Below are positions 1-8,515 of a DNA stretch of 45,715 bases, in pieces; the stretch's first letter is position 1, and every line of letters begins with the position of its first letter. A model generated the notes under the pieces. It made no database searches. It was not told the origin of the DNA and saw nothing but the letters and a program-made list of their open reading frames with translations. Made by a program: the position numbers and the translations under genes. Location of the stretch: NCBI RefSeq assembly GCF_023072615.1, contig NZ_JAKNRW010000041.1, forward strand, positions 1 through 45,715, read 5' to 3'. The DNA is from Pseudomonas violetae. GTDB lineage: Bacteria > Pseudomonadota > Gammaproteobacteria > Pseudomonadales > Pseudomonadaceae.

Positions 1-365
1 CTGCGCCGGCCGCTGCGACCCCGGTGACTCCTGCCCCGGCCGTTCCTGTCGTGCCAGCGCCGGTGGTGACTGCTCCGGTTGCACTGAGCGTTCCCGCCGT
101 TGCAACGCCCGCTGCAGTCGTTGGTCAGGGCCAGGTTTCCCTGCAGTTCACCGCCGATTGCTGGACGCAAGTCACCGATGGCACCGGTAAGGTGCTGTTG
201 AGTGGTCTCAAGCGTAAAGGCGAAAATGTTTCCGTCAGCGGCAAACCACCCTTTGCGGTGCGTCTGGGCTACGCTCGTGGCGCGCAGCTTAGCTATAACG
301 GGCAGGTGGTCGATGTCGCTCCGTTCACCAGTGGCGAGACTGCTCGCCTGAAGTTGGGTCAATAA
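1..365 (+). CDS. rodZ: Cytoskeleton protein RodZ, C-terminal part (5' partial)
   Basis: The reading frame is open from the window edge and ends with TAA at 363-365, so only the last ~120 residues are present. They comprise an Ala/Pro/Val-rich linker (to about position 120) followed by a compact beta-rich domain with the pattern FTADCWTQVTD, KGEN, PPFAVRLG. This is the periplasmic DUF4115 domain found at the C-terminus of RodZ. RodZ is an inner-membrane protein with a cytoplasmic helix-turn-helix domain that links MreB to the cell-wall elongation machinery. The identification uses the C-terminal domain and the position directly upstream of ispG, hisS and bamB, the usual order in gammaproteobacteria. 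The N-terminal half lies outside the window and was not seen. Confidence 0.9.
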   Translation, partial: APAAATPVTPAPAVPVVPAPVVTAPVALSVPAVATPAAVVGQGQVSLQFTADCWTQVTDGTGKVLLSGLKRKGENVSVSGKPPFAVRLGYARGAQLSYNGQVVDVAPFTSGETARLKLGQ

Positions 366-368
366 GTC

Positions 369-1478
369 ATGCACGGCGAATCTCCAATCAAACGTCGCGA
401 ATCTCGCAAGATCTGGGTCGGTAATGTGCCCGTGGGCGGCGATGCGCCTATCGCTGTGCAGAGCATGACCAACAGCGATACCAATGACGTCGCGGCCACT
501 GTGGCCCAGATCAACCGTCTGGAGGCAGCGGGCGTTGACATCGTGCGCATTTCTGTTCCAGACATGGACGCTGCCGAAGCATTCGGCAAGATCAAGCAAC
601 TGGTCAAAGTGCCGTTGGTGGCCGACATCCATTTCGACTACAAAATCGCTTTGCGAGTCGCTGAGCTGGGCGTTGACTGCCTGCGCATCAACCCGGGTAA
701 CATCGGTCGCGAAGATCGCGTGCGTGCGGTGGTCGATGCCGCCCGTGATCGCGGGATTCCGATCCGCATCGGTGTCAACGCCGGTTCCCTTGAAAAAGAC
801 CTGCAGAAGAAATACGGCGAGCCGACCCCCGCTGCGCTGGTCGAGTCCGCCCTGCGTCACGTCGAGCACCTTGAACGCCTGAATTTCCAGGACTTCAAGG
901 TCAGCGTGAAGGCCTCCGACGTGTTCATGGCCGTCGAAGCCTATCGTTTGTTGGCGAAAGAAATCGTCCAGCCGTTGCACCTGGGTATCACCGAAGCCGG
1001 TGGTTTACGTTCAGGCACGGTGAAATCCGCCGTGGGCCTCGGTATGCTGCTAGCCGAAGGGATTGGCGATACTATTCGCATCTCGTTGGCGGCTGATCCG
1101 GTCGAGGAAGTGAAAGTCGGCTACGACATCCTCAAATCCCTGCACTTGCGTTCCCGTGGCATCAACTTCATCGCCTGCCCGAGCTGCTCGCGGCAGAATT
1201 TCGATGTGGTCAAGACCATGAACGAGCTGGAAGGACGCCTTGAAGACCTGCTGGTGCCGCTGGATGTCGCGGTGATCGGTTGCGTGGTCAATGGCCCCGG
1301 CGAAGCCAAGGAAGCCCATATAGGCTTGACTGGCGGTACACCGAACCTCATTTACATCGACGGCAAACCGTCGCAGAAACTGACGAATGACAATCTGGTG
1401 GATGAGCTTGAACGCTTGATCCGCCGGAAAGCGGCCGAGAAGGTCGAAGCTGACGCAGCGGTTATCGCGCGCGGCTGA
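369..1478 (+). CDS. ispG: 4-hydroxy-3-methylbut-2-enyl diphosphate synthase (flavodoxin)
   Basis: IspG (GcpE) converts methylerythritol cyclodiphosphate to HMBPP, the penultimate step of the MEP isoprenoid pathway, in the cytoplasm with a 4Fe-4S cluster. The 369-residue length is standard. The cluster ligands are visible: Cys270 and Cys273 in CPSCSR, Cys305 in GCVVNGPGE, and the fourth ligand Glu312. The N-terminal TIM-barrel part carries the expected VADIHFDYKIAL and LRINPGN motifs. The ATG lies 3 nt after the rodZ stop, so the two genes are almost certainly co-transcribed and translationally coupled. No anomaly seen. Confidence 0.97.
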   Translation: MHGESPIKRRESRKIWVGNVPVGGDAPIAVQSMTNSDTNDVAATVAQINRLEAAGVDIVRISVPDMDAAEAFGKIKQLVKVPLVADIHFDYKIALRVAELGVDCLRINPGNIGREDRVRAVVDAARDRGIPIRIGVNAGSLEKDLQKKYGEPTPAALVESALRHVEHLERLNFQDFKVSVKASDVFMAVEAYRLLAKEIVQPLHLGITEAGGLRSGTVKSAVGLGMLLAEGIGDTIRISLAADPVEEVKVGYDILKSLHLRSRGINFIACPSCSRQNFDVVKTMNELEGRLEDLLVPLDVAVIGCVVNGPGEAKEAHIGLTGGTPNLIYIDGKPSQKLTNDNLVDELERLIRRKAAEKVEADAAVIARG

Positions 1479-1515
1479 GCCCGACTGAAGAGCCGAACGA
1501 ATTTAAGGATTTATA

Positions 1516-2805
1516 GTGAGCAAGTCTCTGCAAGCCATACGTGGCATGAACGACATCCTGCCCGAACAGACTCCCCTGTGGCGTCATTTCGAAGGCACCG
1601 TCTCGCGTTTGCTGGATAACTACGGTTACAAGCAGATCCGTATGCCGATCGTTGAATTCACCGAGCTGTTCAAGCGCTCCATCGGTGAGGTGACCGACAT
1701 CGTCGAAAAAGAGATGTACACCTTCGACGACCGCAACGGCGACTCCCTGACCCTGCGGCCTGAAGGTACGGCAGCTTGTGTGCGTGCGGTTCTGGAACAC
1801 GGCATCACCGGTGGTGGCCAAGTGCAGAAACTCTGGTACATCGGTCCGATGTTCCGCCACGAGCGTCCGCAGAAAGGCCGTTATCGCCAGTTTCACCAGA
1901 TCGGGGTGGAGGTGTTCAACCTTGACGGTCCGGACATCGACGCCGAGCTGATCGTGCTGACCTGGCGCCTGTGGGGCGAGTTGGGGATTCGTGACGCGGT
2001 CAAGCTTGAACTCAACAGCCTGGGCACTGCCGAGTCCCGTGGTCGTTACCGCGTGGCGCTGGTCGAGTATCTTTCGGCGCGTCTGGACAAGCTGGACGAA
2101 GACAGCCAGCGCCGCCTGAAAACCAACCCGTTGCGCGTCCTGGACACCAAGAACGCCGACACTCAAGCCGTGCTGGTGGATGCGCCGAAGATGGCCGACT
2201 ACCTCGACGAAGAGTCCCGCGTGCACTTCGAGGGCCTCAAGGCTCGCCTGGATGCTGCCGGTATTCCTTATGTGATCAACCCGAAGCTGGTGCGCGGGCT
2301 GGATTATTACAGCAAGACTGTTTTCGAATGGGTCACTGACAAGCTGGGCGCCCAGGGCACCGTTTGTGCCGGTGGACGTTACGATGGCCTGGTCGAGCAG
2401 ATGGGCGGTAAGCCGACTGCGGGCGTCGGTTTTGCGATGGGTATCGAGCGTCTGGTCCTGCTGCTGGAAACGCTGGAGCAGATCCCGGCAGAGATTTCCC
2501 GTCAGGTTGACGTCTACCTGTGCGCATTCGGCGAAGCAGCCGAATTGGCCGGCCTGACCCTGGCCGAGCGAGTGCGTGATCAATTACCCAACCTGCGCCT
2601 GCAAGTCAATGCCGGCGCCGGCAGCTTCAAAAGCCAGTTCAAGAAGGCCGACAAGAGCGGTGCGTTGTACGCGCTGATCCTTGGCGACGACGAAATGGCC
2701 CAGCAAGTGGTAGGTTTCAAACCCCTGCGTGGCCAGGGCGAACAACAAAGCATTGCCTGGGATGCGCTTGCTGCACACCTGGCCACCTGCGTCGTGCAGG
2801 GTTGA
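1516..2805 (+). CDS. hisS: Histidine--tRNA ligase
   Basis: Cytoplasmic class II aminoacyl-tRNA synthetase that charges tRNA-His. The 429 residues show class II motif 1 near the N-terminus, motif 2 (TLRPEGTAACVRA, then FRHERPQKGRYRQFHQ), the histidine motifs LVRGLDYYSKT and GGRYDGL, and motif 3 (GVGFAMGIERL). The anticodon-binding domain follows. The start is GTG at 1516, preceded by TAAGGAT with good spacing. It lies 37 nt after ispG in the same operon. No anomaly seen. Confidence 0.97.
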   Translation: MSKSLQAIRGMNDILPEQTPLWRHFEGTVSRLLDNYGYKQIRMPIVEFTELFKRSIGEVTDIVEKEMYTFDDRNGDSLTLRPEGTAACVRAVLEHGITGGGQVQKLWYIGPMFRHERPQKGRYRQFHQIGVEVFNLDGPDIDAELIVLTWRLWGELGIRDAVKLELNSLGTAESRGRYRVALVEYLSARLDKLDEDSQRRLKTNPLRVLDTKNADTQAVLVDAPKMADYLDEESRVHFEGLKARLDAAGIPYVINPKLVRGLDYYSKTVFEWVTDKLGAQGTVCAGGRYDGLVEQMGGKPTAGVGFAMGIERLVLLLETLEQIPAEISRQVDVYLCAFGEAAELAGLTLAERVRDQLPNLRLQVNAGAGSFKSQFKKADKSGALYALILGDDEMAQQVVGFKPLRGQGEQQSIAWDALAAHLATCVVQG

Positions 2806-2845
2806 AGCTGTCAAACAGCTGATTTAGCGATTAAGGAGTATTGGG

Positions 2846-3487
2846 GTGTCGAGTACCGAAGACGAAAACCTGGCGGATTTGAAGGAATGGTGGACACGCA
2901 ACGGCAAGCCCCTGGTCACTGGCGGCCTGTTGGCGCTGGTCATCGTGTTCGGCTGGCAGGCCTTTCAGAAGTATCAGAGCAATCAGGCACAAGGCGCCTC
3001 GATTCTCTATCAGCAATTGCTCGAAACCACGCTGACCCCTGACGGAAAACCTGATGTGGCCCGTGTATCGGACCTGGCCGGCAAGCTCAACAGTGAGTTC
3101 GGCGGCACCGCGTACGCGCAGTACGGCAGCCTGTTCGTGGCCAAGGTCGCAGTCGACAGCGGCAAGCTGGATGACGCGGCAAGTGAGCTGAGAGCGATCG
3201 TCGCCAAACCGGCCAATTCGGCATTGGGCGAAATCGCCCGTCAGCGCCTGGCGCAGGTTCTGGCTGCGCAGGACAAGGCTGATGAAGCCCTGAAACTGCT
3301 CGAAGGCGACGCCGACACCGCCTTCCTAGCCACCCGTGAAGAACTCAAGGGTGACCTGCTGGTGAAACTGGGCCGCACTGATGAAGCAAACACGGCGTAT
3401 CAAAAAGCCAAGGCGGCACTGTCGGATGAAGCGGCAGTAGGTGGCCTACAAATCAAGCTGGATGACCTGGCCAAAGGGGATGCGTGA
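2846..3487 (+). CDS. yfgM: YfgM family tetratricopeptide protein (SecYEG ancillary subunit)
   Basis: The 213-residue protein starts with a short acidic cytoplasmic tail, then one transmembrane helix at about residues 21-41 (PLVTGGLLALVIVFGWQAF), then a periplasmic region of helical TPR-like repeats rich in Ala, Lys and Asp. This is the YfgM (DUF2133) architecture. In E. coli YfgM associates with the SecYEG translocon and with PpiD and assists periplasmic chaperoning. The GTG start at 2846 is preceded by AAGGAG. The gene sits between hisS and bamB, its usual place. Function is by family; the sequence itself shows only the architecture. Confidence 0.9.
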   Translation: MSSTEDENLADLKEWWTRNGKPLVTGGLLALVIVFGWQAFQKYQSNQAQGASILYQQLLETTLTPDGKPDVARVSDLAGKLNSEFGGTAYAQYGSLFVAKVAVDSGKLDDAASELRAIVAKPANSALGEIARQRLAQVLAAQDKADEALKLLEGDADTAFLATREELKGDLLVKLGRTDEANTAYQKAKAALSDEAAVGGLQIKLDDLAKGDA

Positions 3488-3488
3488 C

Positions 3489-4631
3489 GTGATCCGTTGG
3501 AAACATGCAGCATTGCTGGCTCTGGCCATTTTGGCCGCGGGTTGCAGCAGCAACAGCAAAAAGGAATTGCCACCGGCCGAGTTGACCGACTTCAAAGAAG
3601 AAGTGGTTTTGCAGAAGCAGTGGAGTCGTTCGATCGGTGACGGTCAGGGCGAGACCTATAACATGCTGGTTCCGGCGATCGATGGCGATACCATCTATGC
3701 CGCCGACGTCACTGGCGTGGTGATGTCGATGGATCGTAGCAACGGCGACGTCAAATGGGAGAAAGATCTTGAGTTGCCAGTTTCCGGCGCCGTTGGCGTA
3801 GGTTATGGGCTGGTCATGATCGGTACGCTCAAGGGCGAAATCGTTGCCCTGGATGCCAGCAACGGTGAAGAGAAATGGCGCGCTCGCGTGTCCAGTGAAG
3901 TCCTCGCACCGCCTGCCAGCAATGGTGATGTGGTGGTGGTTCAGACTCAGGATGATCGTCTGATCGGCCTGGATGCCGCCACCGGCAACCAGCGCTGGTT
4001 GTATGACAGCACCCCTGCAGTCCTGACCCTGCGCGGTACCAGTGCTCCGATCGTGACCAATCGCTTCGCGGTGGCTGGCCTGTCGACCGGTAAAGTGGTG
4101 GCCCTGGACATCTCCAACGGCGTGCCGGTCTGGGAACAACGCGTTGCCATTCCACAAGGTCGTTCGGAGTTGGAGCGTGTGGTCGATATCGACGGCGGCT
4201 TGCTGCTGTCCGGTGGCACGGTGTATGTGGCCAGCTATCAGGGTCGCGTTGCGGCACTTGACCTGGAAAGCGGTCGTCAGCTCTGGCAGCGTGATGCTTC
4301 CAGCTATGCCGGTGTCGCCCAGGGTTTTGGCAGCGTCTACGTAAGCCTGTCCTCGGGCACCGTTGAAGGCGTTGACGAACGTACCACCACAGCTTTGTGG
4401 ACCAACGATTCGCTGGCTCGCCGTCAACTGTCGGCTCCGGAAGTGTTCTCCAGCTACGTGGCTGTCGGTGATATGGAAGGCTACCTGCACCTGCTGAGCC
4501 AGGTAGATGGTCGCTTCGTCGGTCGCGAGCGCATCGATAGCGACGGCCTGCGCGCCCGGCCGCTGGTGATGGGTGACATGATTTATGTGTATGGCAACAG
4601 CGGCAAACTGGAAGCCCTGACCATCAAGTAA
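3489..4631 (+). CDS. bamB: Outer membrane assembly lipoprotein BamB
   Basis: BamB is the beta-propeller lipoprotein of the BAM complex, which inserts beta-barrel proteins into the outer membrane. The protein opens with a lipoprotein signal peptide ending in the lipobox LAAGC, then PQQ-like propeller repeats with recurring GxVxALD and xGxxxW elements (for example VALDASNGEEKWRA, GLDAATGNQRWLY, ALDISNGVPVWEQ). I chose GTG at 3489 because AAAGGGG lies 9 nt upstream and because, from memory, the P. aeruginosa homologue begins at the equivalent residue. An in-frame ATG at 3480 overlaps the yfgM stop by 8 nt and is the alternative. Length is 380 residues, typical. Confidence 0.93.
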   Translation: MIRWKHAALLALAILAAGCSSNSKKELPPAELTDFKEEVVLQKQWSRSIGDGQGETYNMLVPAIDGDTIYAADVTGVVMSMDRSNGDVKWEKDLELPVSGAVGVGYGLVMIGTLKGEIVALDASNGEEKWRARVSSEVLAPPASNGDVVVVQTQDDRLIGLDAATGNQRWLYDSTPAVLTLRGTSAPIVTNRFAVAGLSTGKVVALDISNGVPVWEQRVAIPQGRSELERVVDIDGGLLLSGGTVYVASYQGRVAALDLESGRQLWQRDASSYAGVAQGFGSVYVSLSSGTVEGVDERTTTALWTNDSLARRQLSAPEVFSSYVAVGDMEGYLHLLSQVDGRFVGRERIDSDGLRARPLVMGDMIYVYGNSGKLEALTIK

Positions 4632-4671
4632 AGGTTTGACTATGCTTGGGGTTTAACCCCCGAGCGGCTTC

Positions 4672-4771
4672 TGTAGGAGCGAGCTCGCTCGCGATGGACG
4701 TCAACTATTACGTTGGCTACCTGATTAAACGCGGTGTCATTGCGTTTCTCGCGAGCAAGCTCGCTCCTACA
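4672..4771. repeat. REP palindrome pair (REPIN-like)
   Basis: Two copies of a REP core face each other: GTAGGAGCGAGCTCGCTCG at 4673 and its inverted partner ending in GCTCGCTCCTAC at 4770, with about 50 nt between them. The same core recurs at 15226-15327. An 8-bp direct repeat, CCCCGAGC, flanks the pair at 4658-4665 and 4779-4786. This could be a relic of insertion, but REP pairs are not generally known to make target duplications. Confidence 0.85.
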
Positions 4772-4789
4772 TGAAATGCCCCGAGCACC

Positions 4790-4821
4790 AGCCGCTGCCT
4801 AGCAGCGGCTTTTGTATTTTC
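4790..4821 (+). terminator. Rho-independent terminator between bamB and der
   Basis: The stem AGCCGCTG / CAGCGGCT (4790-4797 and 4803-4810) has a 5-nt loop and is followed by a T-rich tail. It would end transcripts from the rodZ-bamB block, although der starts only 25 nt later. Partial read-through or a promoter inside the REP region would be needed for der. Confidence 0.75.
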
Positions 4822-4845
4822 TGAAATAACGAAGTGGAGAGCCGC

Positions 4846-6315
4846 ATGGTTCCCGTAATCGCCCTGGTGGGCCGACCCAACGTCGGCAAGTCCACCTTGT
4901 TCAACCGCCTGACCAGGACTCGTGACGCCATCGTCGGCGACTTGTCCGGTCTGACCCGTGATCGCCAATACGGTGAGGCCAAATGGCAAGGGCGTTCCTA
5001 CATTCTGGTCGACACCGGCGGTATCTCTGGTGACGAGCACGGTATGGACGAAAAAATGGCCGAGCAGTCGCTGCTGGCCATTGAAGAAGCAGATGTGGTG
5101 TTGTTCCTGGTAGATGCCAAGGCCGGTTTCACCGCCGCCGACCAGATGATCGCCGAGCATTTGCGCAAACGTAACAAGCGCTCCTACGTGGTTGCCAACA
5201 AGGTCGACAACATCGACCCGGAAATGGCCCGCGCCGAATTCGCCCCGTTGGGCATGGGCCACGCGATCCCGATCGCTGGCGCCCATGGTCGTGGCATCAC
5301 CCAGATGCTGGAAATCGCTCTCAGCGACTTCCCGAAAGACGAAGAAGAGCCGGAAGATGGCGAAGAAGAGATCGTTGCCGAAGGTGAGGAAGCCAAGCGC
5401 ATTCCTGGCCCAAGCGAAAAAGACGGGATCAAGATCGCCATCATCGGCCGTCCGAACGTCGGCAAGTCGACCCTGGTCAACCGCATGCTTGGTGAAGACC
5501 GGGTAATCGTTTATGACCAGCCGGGTACCACCCGCGACAGTATCTACATCCCGTTCGAGCGTAACGACGAGAAGTACACGCTGATCGACACCGCAGGTGT
5601 GCGTAAGCGCGGCAAGATCCACGAAGAAGTTGAAAAGTTCTCCGTGGTGAAAACCCTGCAGGCGATCAAAGACGCCAACGTGGTCATCTTCGTGATGGAC
5701 GCCCGCGAAGGCGTGGTGGATCACGACCTCAACCTGCTGGGCTTTGCCATCGAGTCGGGTCGCGCGCTGGTCATTGCGATCAACAAGTGGGACGGCATGA
5801 CTCCGAGCGAGCGTGACTTCGTGAAGGTCGAGTTGCAACGTCGACTGTTCTTCGTTGACTACGCTGACATCCACTTCATCTCGGCGCTGCACGGCACCGG
5901 CGTGGGCAACCTATACGCTTCGGTACAGAACTCGTTCAAGTCCGCGGTCACCCGCTGGCCAACCAACCGCCTGACCCAGATCCTGGAAGACGCGGTCGGT
6001 GAGCACGCGCCACCGATGGTCAACAACCGCCGTATCAAGCTGCGTTATGCCCACTTGGGTGGTGCTAACCCGCCGATCATCGTGATCCACGGTAACCAGA
6101 TCGAGAAGGTGCCGAAGTCTTACGTTCGTTATCTGGAAAACACTTATCGCCGTGTTCTGAAGCTGGTTGGTACGCCGATCCGCATCGAGTTCAAAGGCGG
6201 CGAGAACCCGTACGAAGGTAACAAGAATTCGCTCACCGACCGCCAGGTCAACAAAAAACGCCGGATGATGTCGCACCACAAGAAAGCCGACAAGAAGCGC
6301 CGCGATAAGAAATAG
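4846..6315 (+). CDS. der: Ribosome biogenesis GTPase Der (EngA)
   Basis: Der is an essential GTPase with two consecutive G domains that acts in 50S ribosomal subunit assembly. Both P-loops are visible: GRPNVGKST at about residues 9-17 and again at about 203-211. Each has its switch (DTGGI, DTAGV) and guanine-specificity motif (NKVD, NKWD), and a C-terminal KH-like domain ends in a Lys/Arg-rich tail. An acidic linker (EEEPEDGEEE) joins the G domains. ATG at 4846 is chosen because GGAG lies 6 nt upstream; an in-frame GTG at 4834 is less likely. Length 489 residues is typical. Confidence 0.97.
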   Translation: MVPVIALVGRPNVGKSTLFNRLTRTRDAIVGDLSGLTRDRQYGEAKWQGRSYILVDTGGISGDEHGMDEKMAEQSLLAIEEADVVLFLVDAKAGFTAADQMIAEHLRKRNKRSYVVANKVDNIDPEMARAEFAPLGMGHAIPIAGAHGRGITQMLEIALSDFPKDEEEPEDGEEEIVAEGEEAKRIPGPSEKDGIKIAIIGRPNVGKSTLVNRMLGEDRVIVYDQPGTTRDSIYIPFERNDEKYTLIDTAGVRKRGKIHEEVEKFSVVKTLQAIKDANVVIFVMDAREGVVDHDLNLLGFAIESGRALVIAINKWDGMTPSERDFVKVELQRRLFFVDYADIHFISALHGTGVGNLYASVQNSFKSAVTRWPTNRLTQILEDAVGEHAPPMVNNRRIKLRYAHLGGANPPIIVIHGNQIEKVPKSYVRYLENTYRRVLKLVGTPIRIEFKGGENPYEGNKNSLTDRQVNKKRRMMSHHKKADKKRRDKK

Positions 6316-6365
6316 AAGTAGCGGTAAGCTTGAAGCCTCAATACTTCAGCTTCAAGTCAGCGTAG

Positions 6366-6391
6366 AAGGGCCCTTTTTGGGGCCCTTTTTT
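6366..6391 (+). terminator. Rho-independent terminator after der
   Basis: The stem AAGGGCCC / GGGCCCTT (6366-6373 and 6380-6387) has a T-rich loop and a run of T to 6391. It lies 50 nt after the der stop and separates der from the aminotransferase gene. Confidence 0.9.
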
Positions 6392-6466
6392 GCATCTGCA
6401 GGTTTGATGCTTGACCACTTGCAGCATGCAGCTGGAAACTTGCAGCTCACCTGCAGGGGCCCACCG

Positions 6467-7615
6467 ATGATCACCAGTAAGCTGCCGAATGTCGGCATCA
6501 CTATCTTCACTCAGATGTCGCAGCTCGCGGCGCAAACCGGCGCGTTGAATCTGTCCCAGGGCTTTCCCGATTTCGATGCCCCGCAGGCGCTGTGCGATGC
6601 GGTAGGCCGGCACATCGCCCAGGGCCACAACCAGTACTCGCCAATGACTGGCCTGCCGGCCTTGCGGCAGCAAGTGGCAACCAAGATCGCTCGCAGCTAC
6701 CGCATCCACGTCGATGCCGACAGCGAAGTGACGATCACCCCGGGTGCGACTCAGGCGATCTTCTGCGCGATCCAGGCCGTTATCAACAGCGGCGACGAAG
6801 TGATCGTATTCGACCCTTGCTACGACAGCTATGAACCTTCGGTGGAGCTAGCCGGCGGTCGTTGTGTTCATGTGCAGCTTGGGCTGGATGATTTCGCCAT
6901 CGACTTCCAGGCGCTCGCCGAAGCCATTACGCCGCGTACGCGAATGATCGTTCTCAATACACCGCATAACCCCAGCGGTGCACTGATCAGTCGTGCCGAG
7001 CTGGATCAACTGGCGCAGTTGATCCGTGATCGCGATATCTACCTCATCAGCGACGAGGTCTACGAACATCTGGTGTTCGACGGCGTGCCTCACGTCAGCG
7101 TGCTGGCCCACGAAGAGTTGTACCAGCGCGCATTCGTGATCAGCTCCTTTGGCAAGACCTATCACGTCACGGGCTGGAAAACCGGCTATGTGGTTGCTCC
7201 ACCGGCCCTCACCGCGGAAATGCGCAAAGTTCACCAGTACGTCAGCTTCTGCGGGGTAACGCCGCTGCAATTTGCCCTGGCCGACTTCATGGTCGAGCAC
7301 CCGGAGCATGTCGAGGAGCTGCCGGCGTTCTACCAGGCCAAACGCGACCTGTTCTGCGATTTGCTGGCGCCGTCGCGCTTCACGTTCAATCGGGTGGCGG
7401 GTACCTATTTCCAGTTGGTCGACTACTCGCAGATCCGCCCGGACCTCAATGACGTCGACATGGCGCTGTGGATGACCCGTGAACACGGCGTGGCAAGTAT
7501 CCCGATCTCGGTGTTCTATCAGTCCCCGCCCGAAGGCCAGCGCTTGATACGCCTGTGCTTCGCCAAACGAGAGGAGACCCTGCGTGAAGCAGCGGAAAAA
7601 CTATGCGTGATCTGA
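6467..7615 (+). CDS. PLP-dependent methionine/glutamine aminotransferase (YbdL/MtnE-like)
   Basis: Fold-type I aminotransferase of 382 residues. The PLP-binding lysine is Lys230 in SSFGKTYHVTGWKTGY; the NTPHNPSGAL and SDEVYEHL motifs bind cofactor and substrate. The family includes E. coli YbdL, which prefers methionine with a 2-oxoacid acceptor, and the kynurenine/glutamine aminotransferases. The next gene is an omega-amidase overlapping by 13 nt. In the known transaminase plus omega-amidase route, the alpha-ketoglutaramate made from glutamine is hydrolysed, which pulls keto-methylthiobutyrate to methionine. That pairing supports a methionine-salvage or glutamine-transaminase role but does not prove substrate. 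ATG at 6467 matches the family N-terminus; an upstream in-frame start at 6377 would lie in the der terminator. Confidence 0.88.
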   Translation: MITSKLPNVGITIFTQMSQLAAQTGALNLSQGFPDFDAPQALCDAVGRHIAQGHNQYSPMTGLPALRQQVATKIARSYRIHVDADSEVTITPGATQAIFCAIQAVINSGDEVIVFDPCYDSYEPSVELAGGRCVHVQLGLDDFAIDFQALAEAITPRTRMIVLNTPHNPSGALISRAELDQLAQLIRDRDIYLISDEVYEHLVFDGVPHVSVLAHEELYQRAFVISSFGKTYHVTGWKTGYVVAPPALTAEMRKVHQYVSFCGVTPLQFALADFMVEHPEHVEELPAFYQAKRDLFCDLLAPSRFTFNRVAGTYFQLVDYSQIRPDLNDVDMALWMTREHGVASIPISVFYQSPPEGQRLIRLCFAKREETLREAAEKLCVI

Positions 7616-8394
7616 GTACCTTGCCGAATCTGAACATTGCGCTGATCCAGACCACGCTCGCTTGGCACGACCGTCAGGCAAACCTGGAGCACTTCGAGCA
7701 ACTGCTGGAGCAGGCACGCGGCGCGGACCTGATTATCCTGCCGGAAATGTTCACTACCGGTTTCTCCATGGAGTCCCAGACTCTGGCCGAGCCGGAGAAC
7801 GGTCCCACCAGCAAATGGTTGCGGCTGCAGGCGGCGAAGTTCGACGCCGTGATTACCGGCAGTGTCATCGTTCAAGCCAGCGATGGCAGCCATCGCAATC
7901 GCCTGTTGTGGGCGCGCCCGGACGGCGAGGTGCTGCATTACGACAAGCGCCATCTGTTTCGCATGGCGGGTGAACACAACCACTACACCCCGGGCGAGCG
8001 CCAGGTGCAATTCGAGCTCAAGGGCTGGCGTGTGCGTCCGCTGATCTGCTACGACCTGAGGTTCCCGGTGTGGAGCCGTGACTCACAGGACACCGACCTG
8101 TTGCTGTACACCGCGAACTGGCCCGGGGCGCGGCGCCAACACTGGAACCGCCTGCTGCCGGCGCGGGCGATTGAAAACCTGTGTTATGTCGCGGCGGTGA
8201 ATCGCGTGGGCACCGACGGCAAGGGCTTTGCCTACACCGGGGACAGCCAGGTGCTGGATTTCCAGGGTGAGACGTTGCTGGGTGCGGGGGAAGCCGATGG
8301 GGTGTTTCAGGTGGTACTCGACGCGGCGGAATTGGCGGCGTACCGCACAAGGTTTCCGGCGAATCTGGATGCGGATACCTTTTTGTTTACCTAA
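7603..8394 (+). CDS. Omega-amidase, nitrilase superfamily (YafV/MtnU-like)
   Basis: Carbon-nitrogen hydrolase of 263 residues with the nitrilase triad Glu48 (ILPEMF), Lys115 (HYDKRHLF) and Cys149 (LICYDLRFP). YafV/NIT2-type omega-amidases hydrolyse alpha-ketoglutaramate and related 2-oxo-acid amides. The start overlaps the end of the aminotransferase by 13 nt, so the two are translationally coupled. The last ~25 codons are echoed by a degenerate copy at 10318-10392, beyond the M60 pseudogene, so this 3' end has been involved in a rearrangement. Confidence 0.88.
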   Translation: MRDLSTLPNLNIALIQTTLAWHDRQANLEHFEQLLEQARGADLIILPEMFTTGFSMESQTLAEPENGPTSKWLRLQAAKFDAVITGSVIVQASDGSHRNRLLWARPDGEVLHYDKRHLFRMAGEHNHYTPGERQVQFELKGWRVRPLICYDLRFPVWSRDSQDTDLLLYTANWPGARRQHWNRLLPARAIENLCYVAAVNRVGTDGKGFAYTGDSQVLDFQGETLLGAGEADGVFQVVLDAAELAAYRTRFPANLDADTFLFT

Positions 8395-8438
8395 GTGCTA
8401 AATGCCGGATCAGTTATTTTTGATGTGTACTGAAAAAG

Positions 8439-8487
8439 GTGAAAGTTCACACTGTTTAACGTTACAGTTTTAGTTGTGAGCTTTCAC
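8439..8487. terminator. Inverted repeat between convergent genes
   Basis: GTGAAAGTTCAC at 8439-8450 pairs with GTGAGCTTTCAC at 8476-8487 (11 Watson-Crick pairs plus one G-T), with a 25-nt loop. It lies between the omega-amidase gene and the convergent M60 pseudogene. It could act as a transcription end signal, but there is no T-run, so this is tentative. Confidence 0.4.
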
Positions 8488-8515
8488 AGTTCAAGTTTTG
8501 GTTCGGAATTAGTTT

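Noticed and set aside
1462..2583. A 373-codon minus-strand frame opposite hisS
   Set aside because: It lies wholly opposite the well-supported hisS gene; its His/Gln/Val-rich composition is typical of an antisense shadow.
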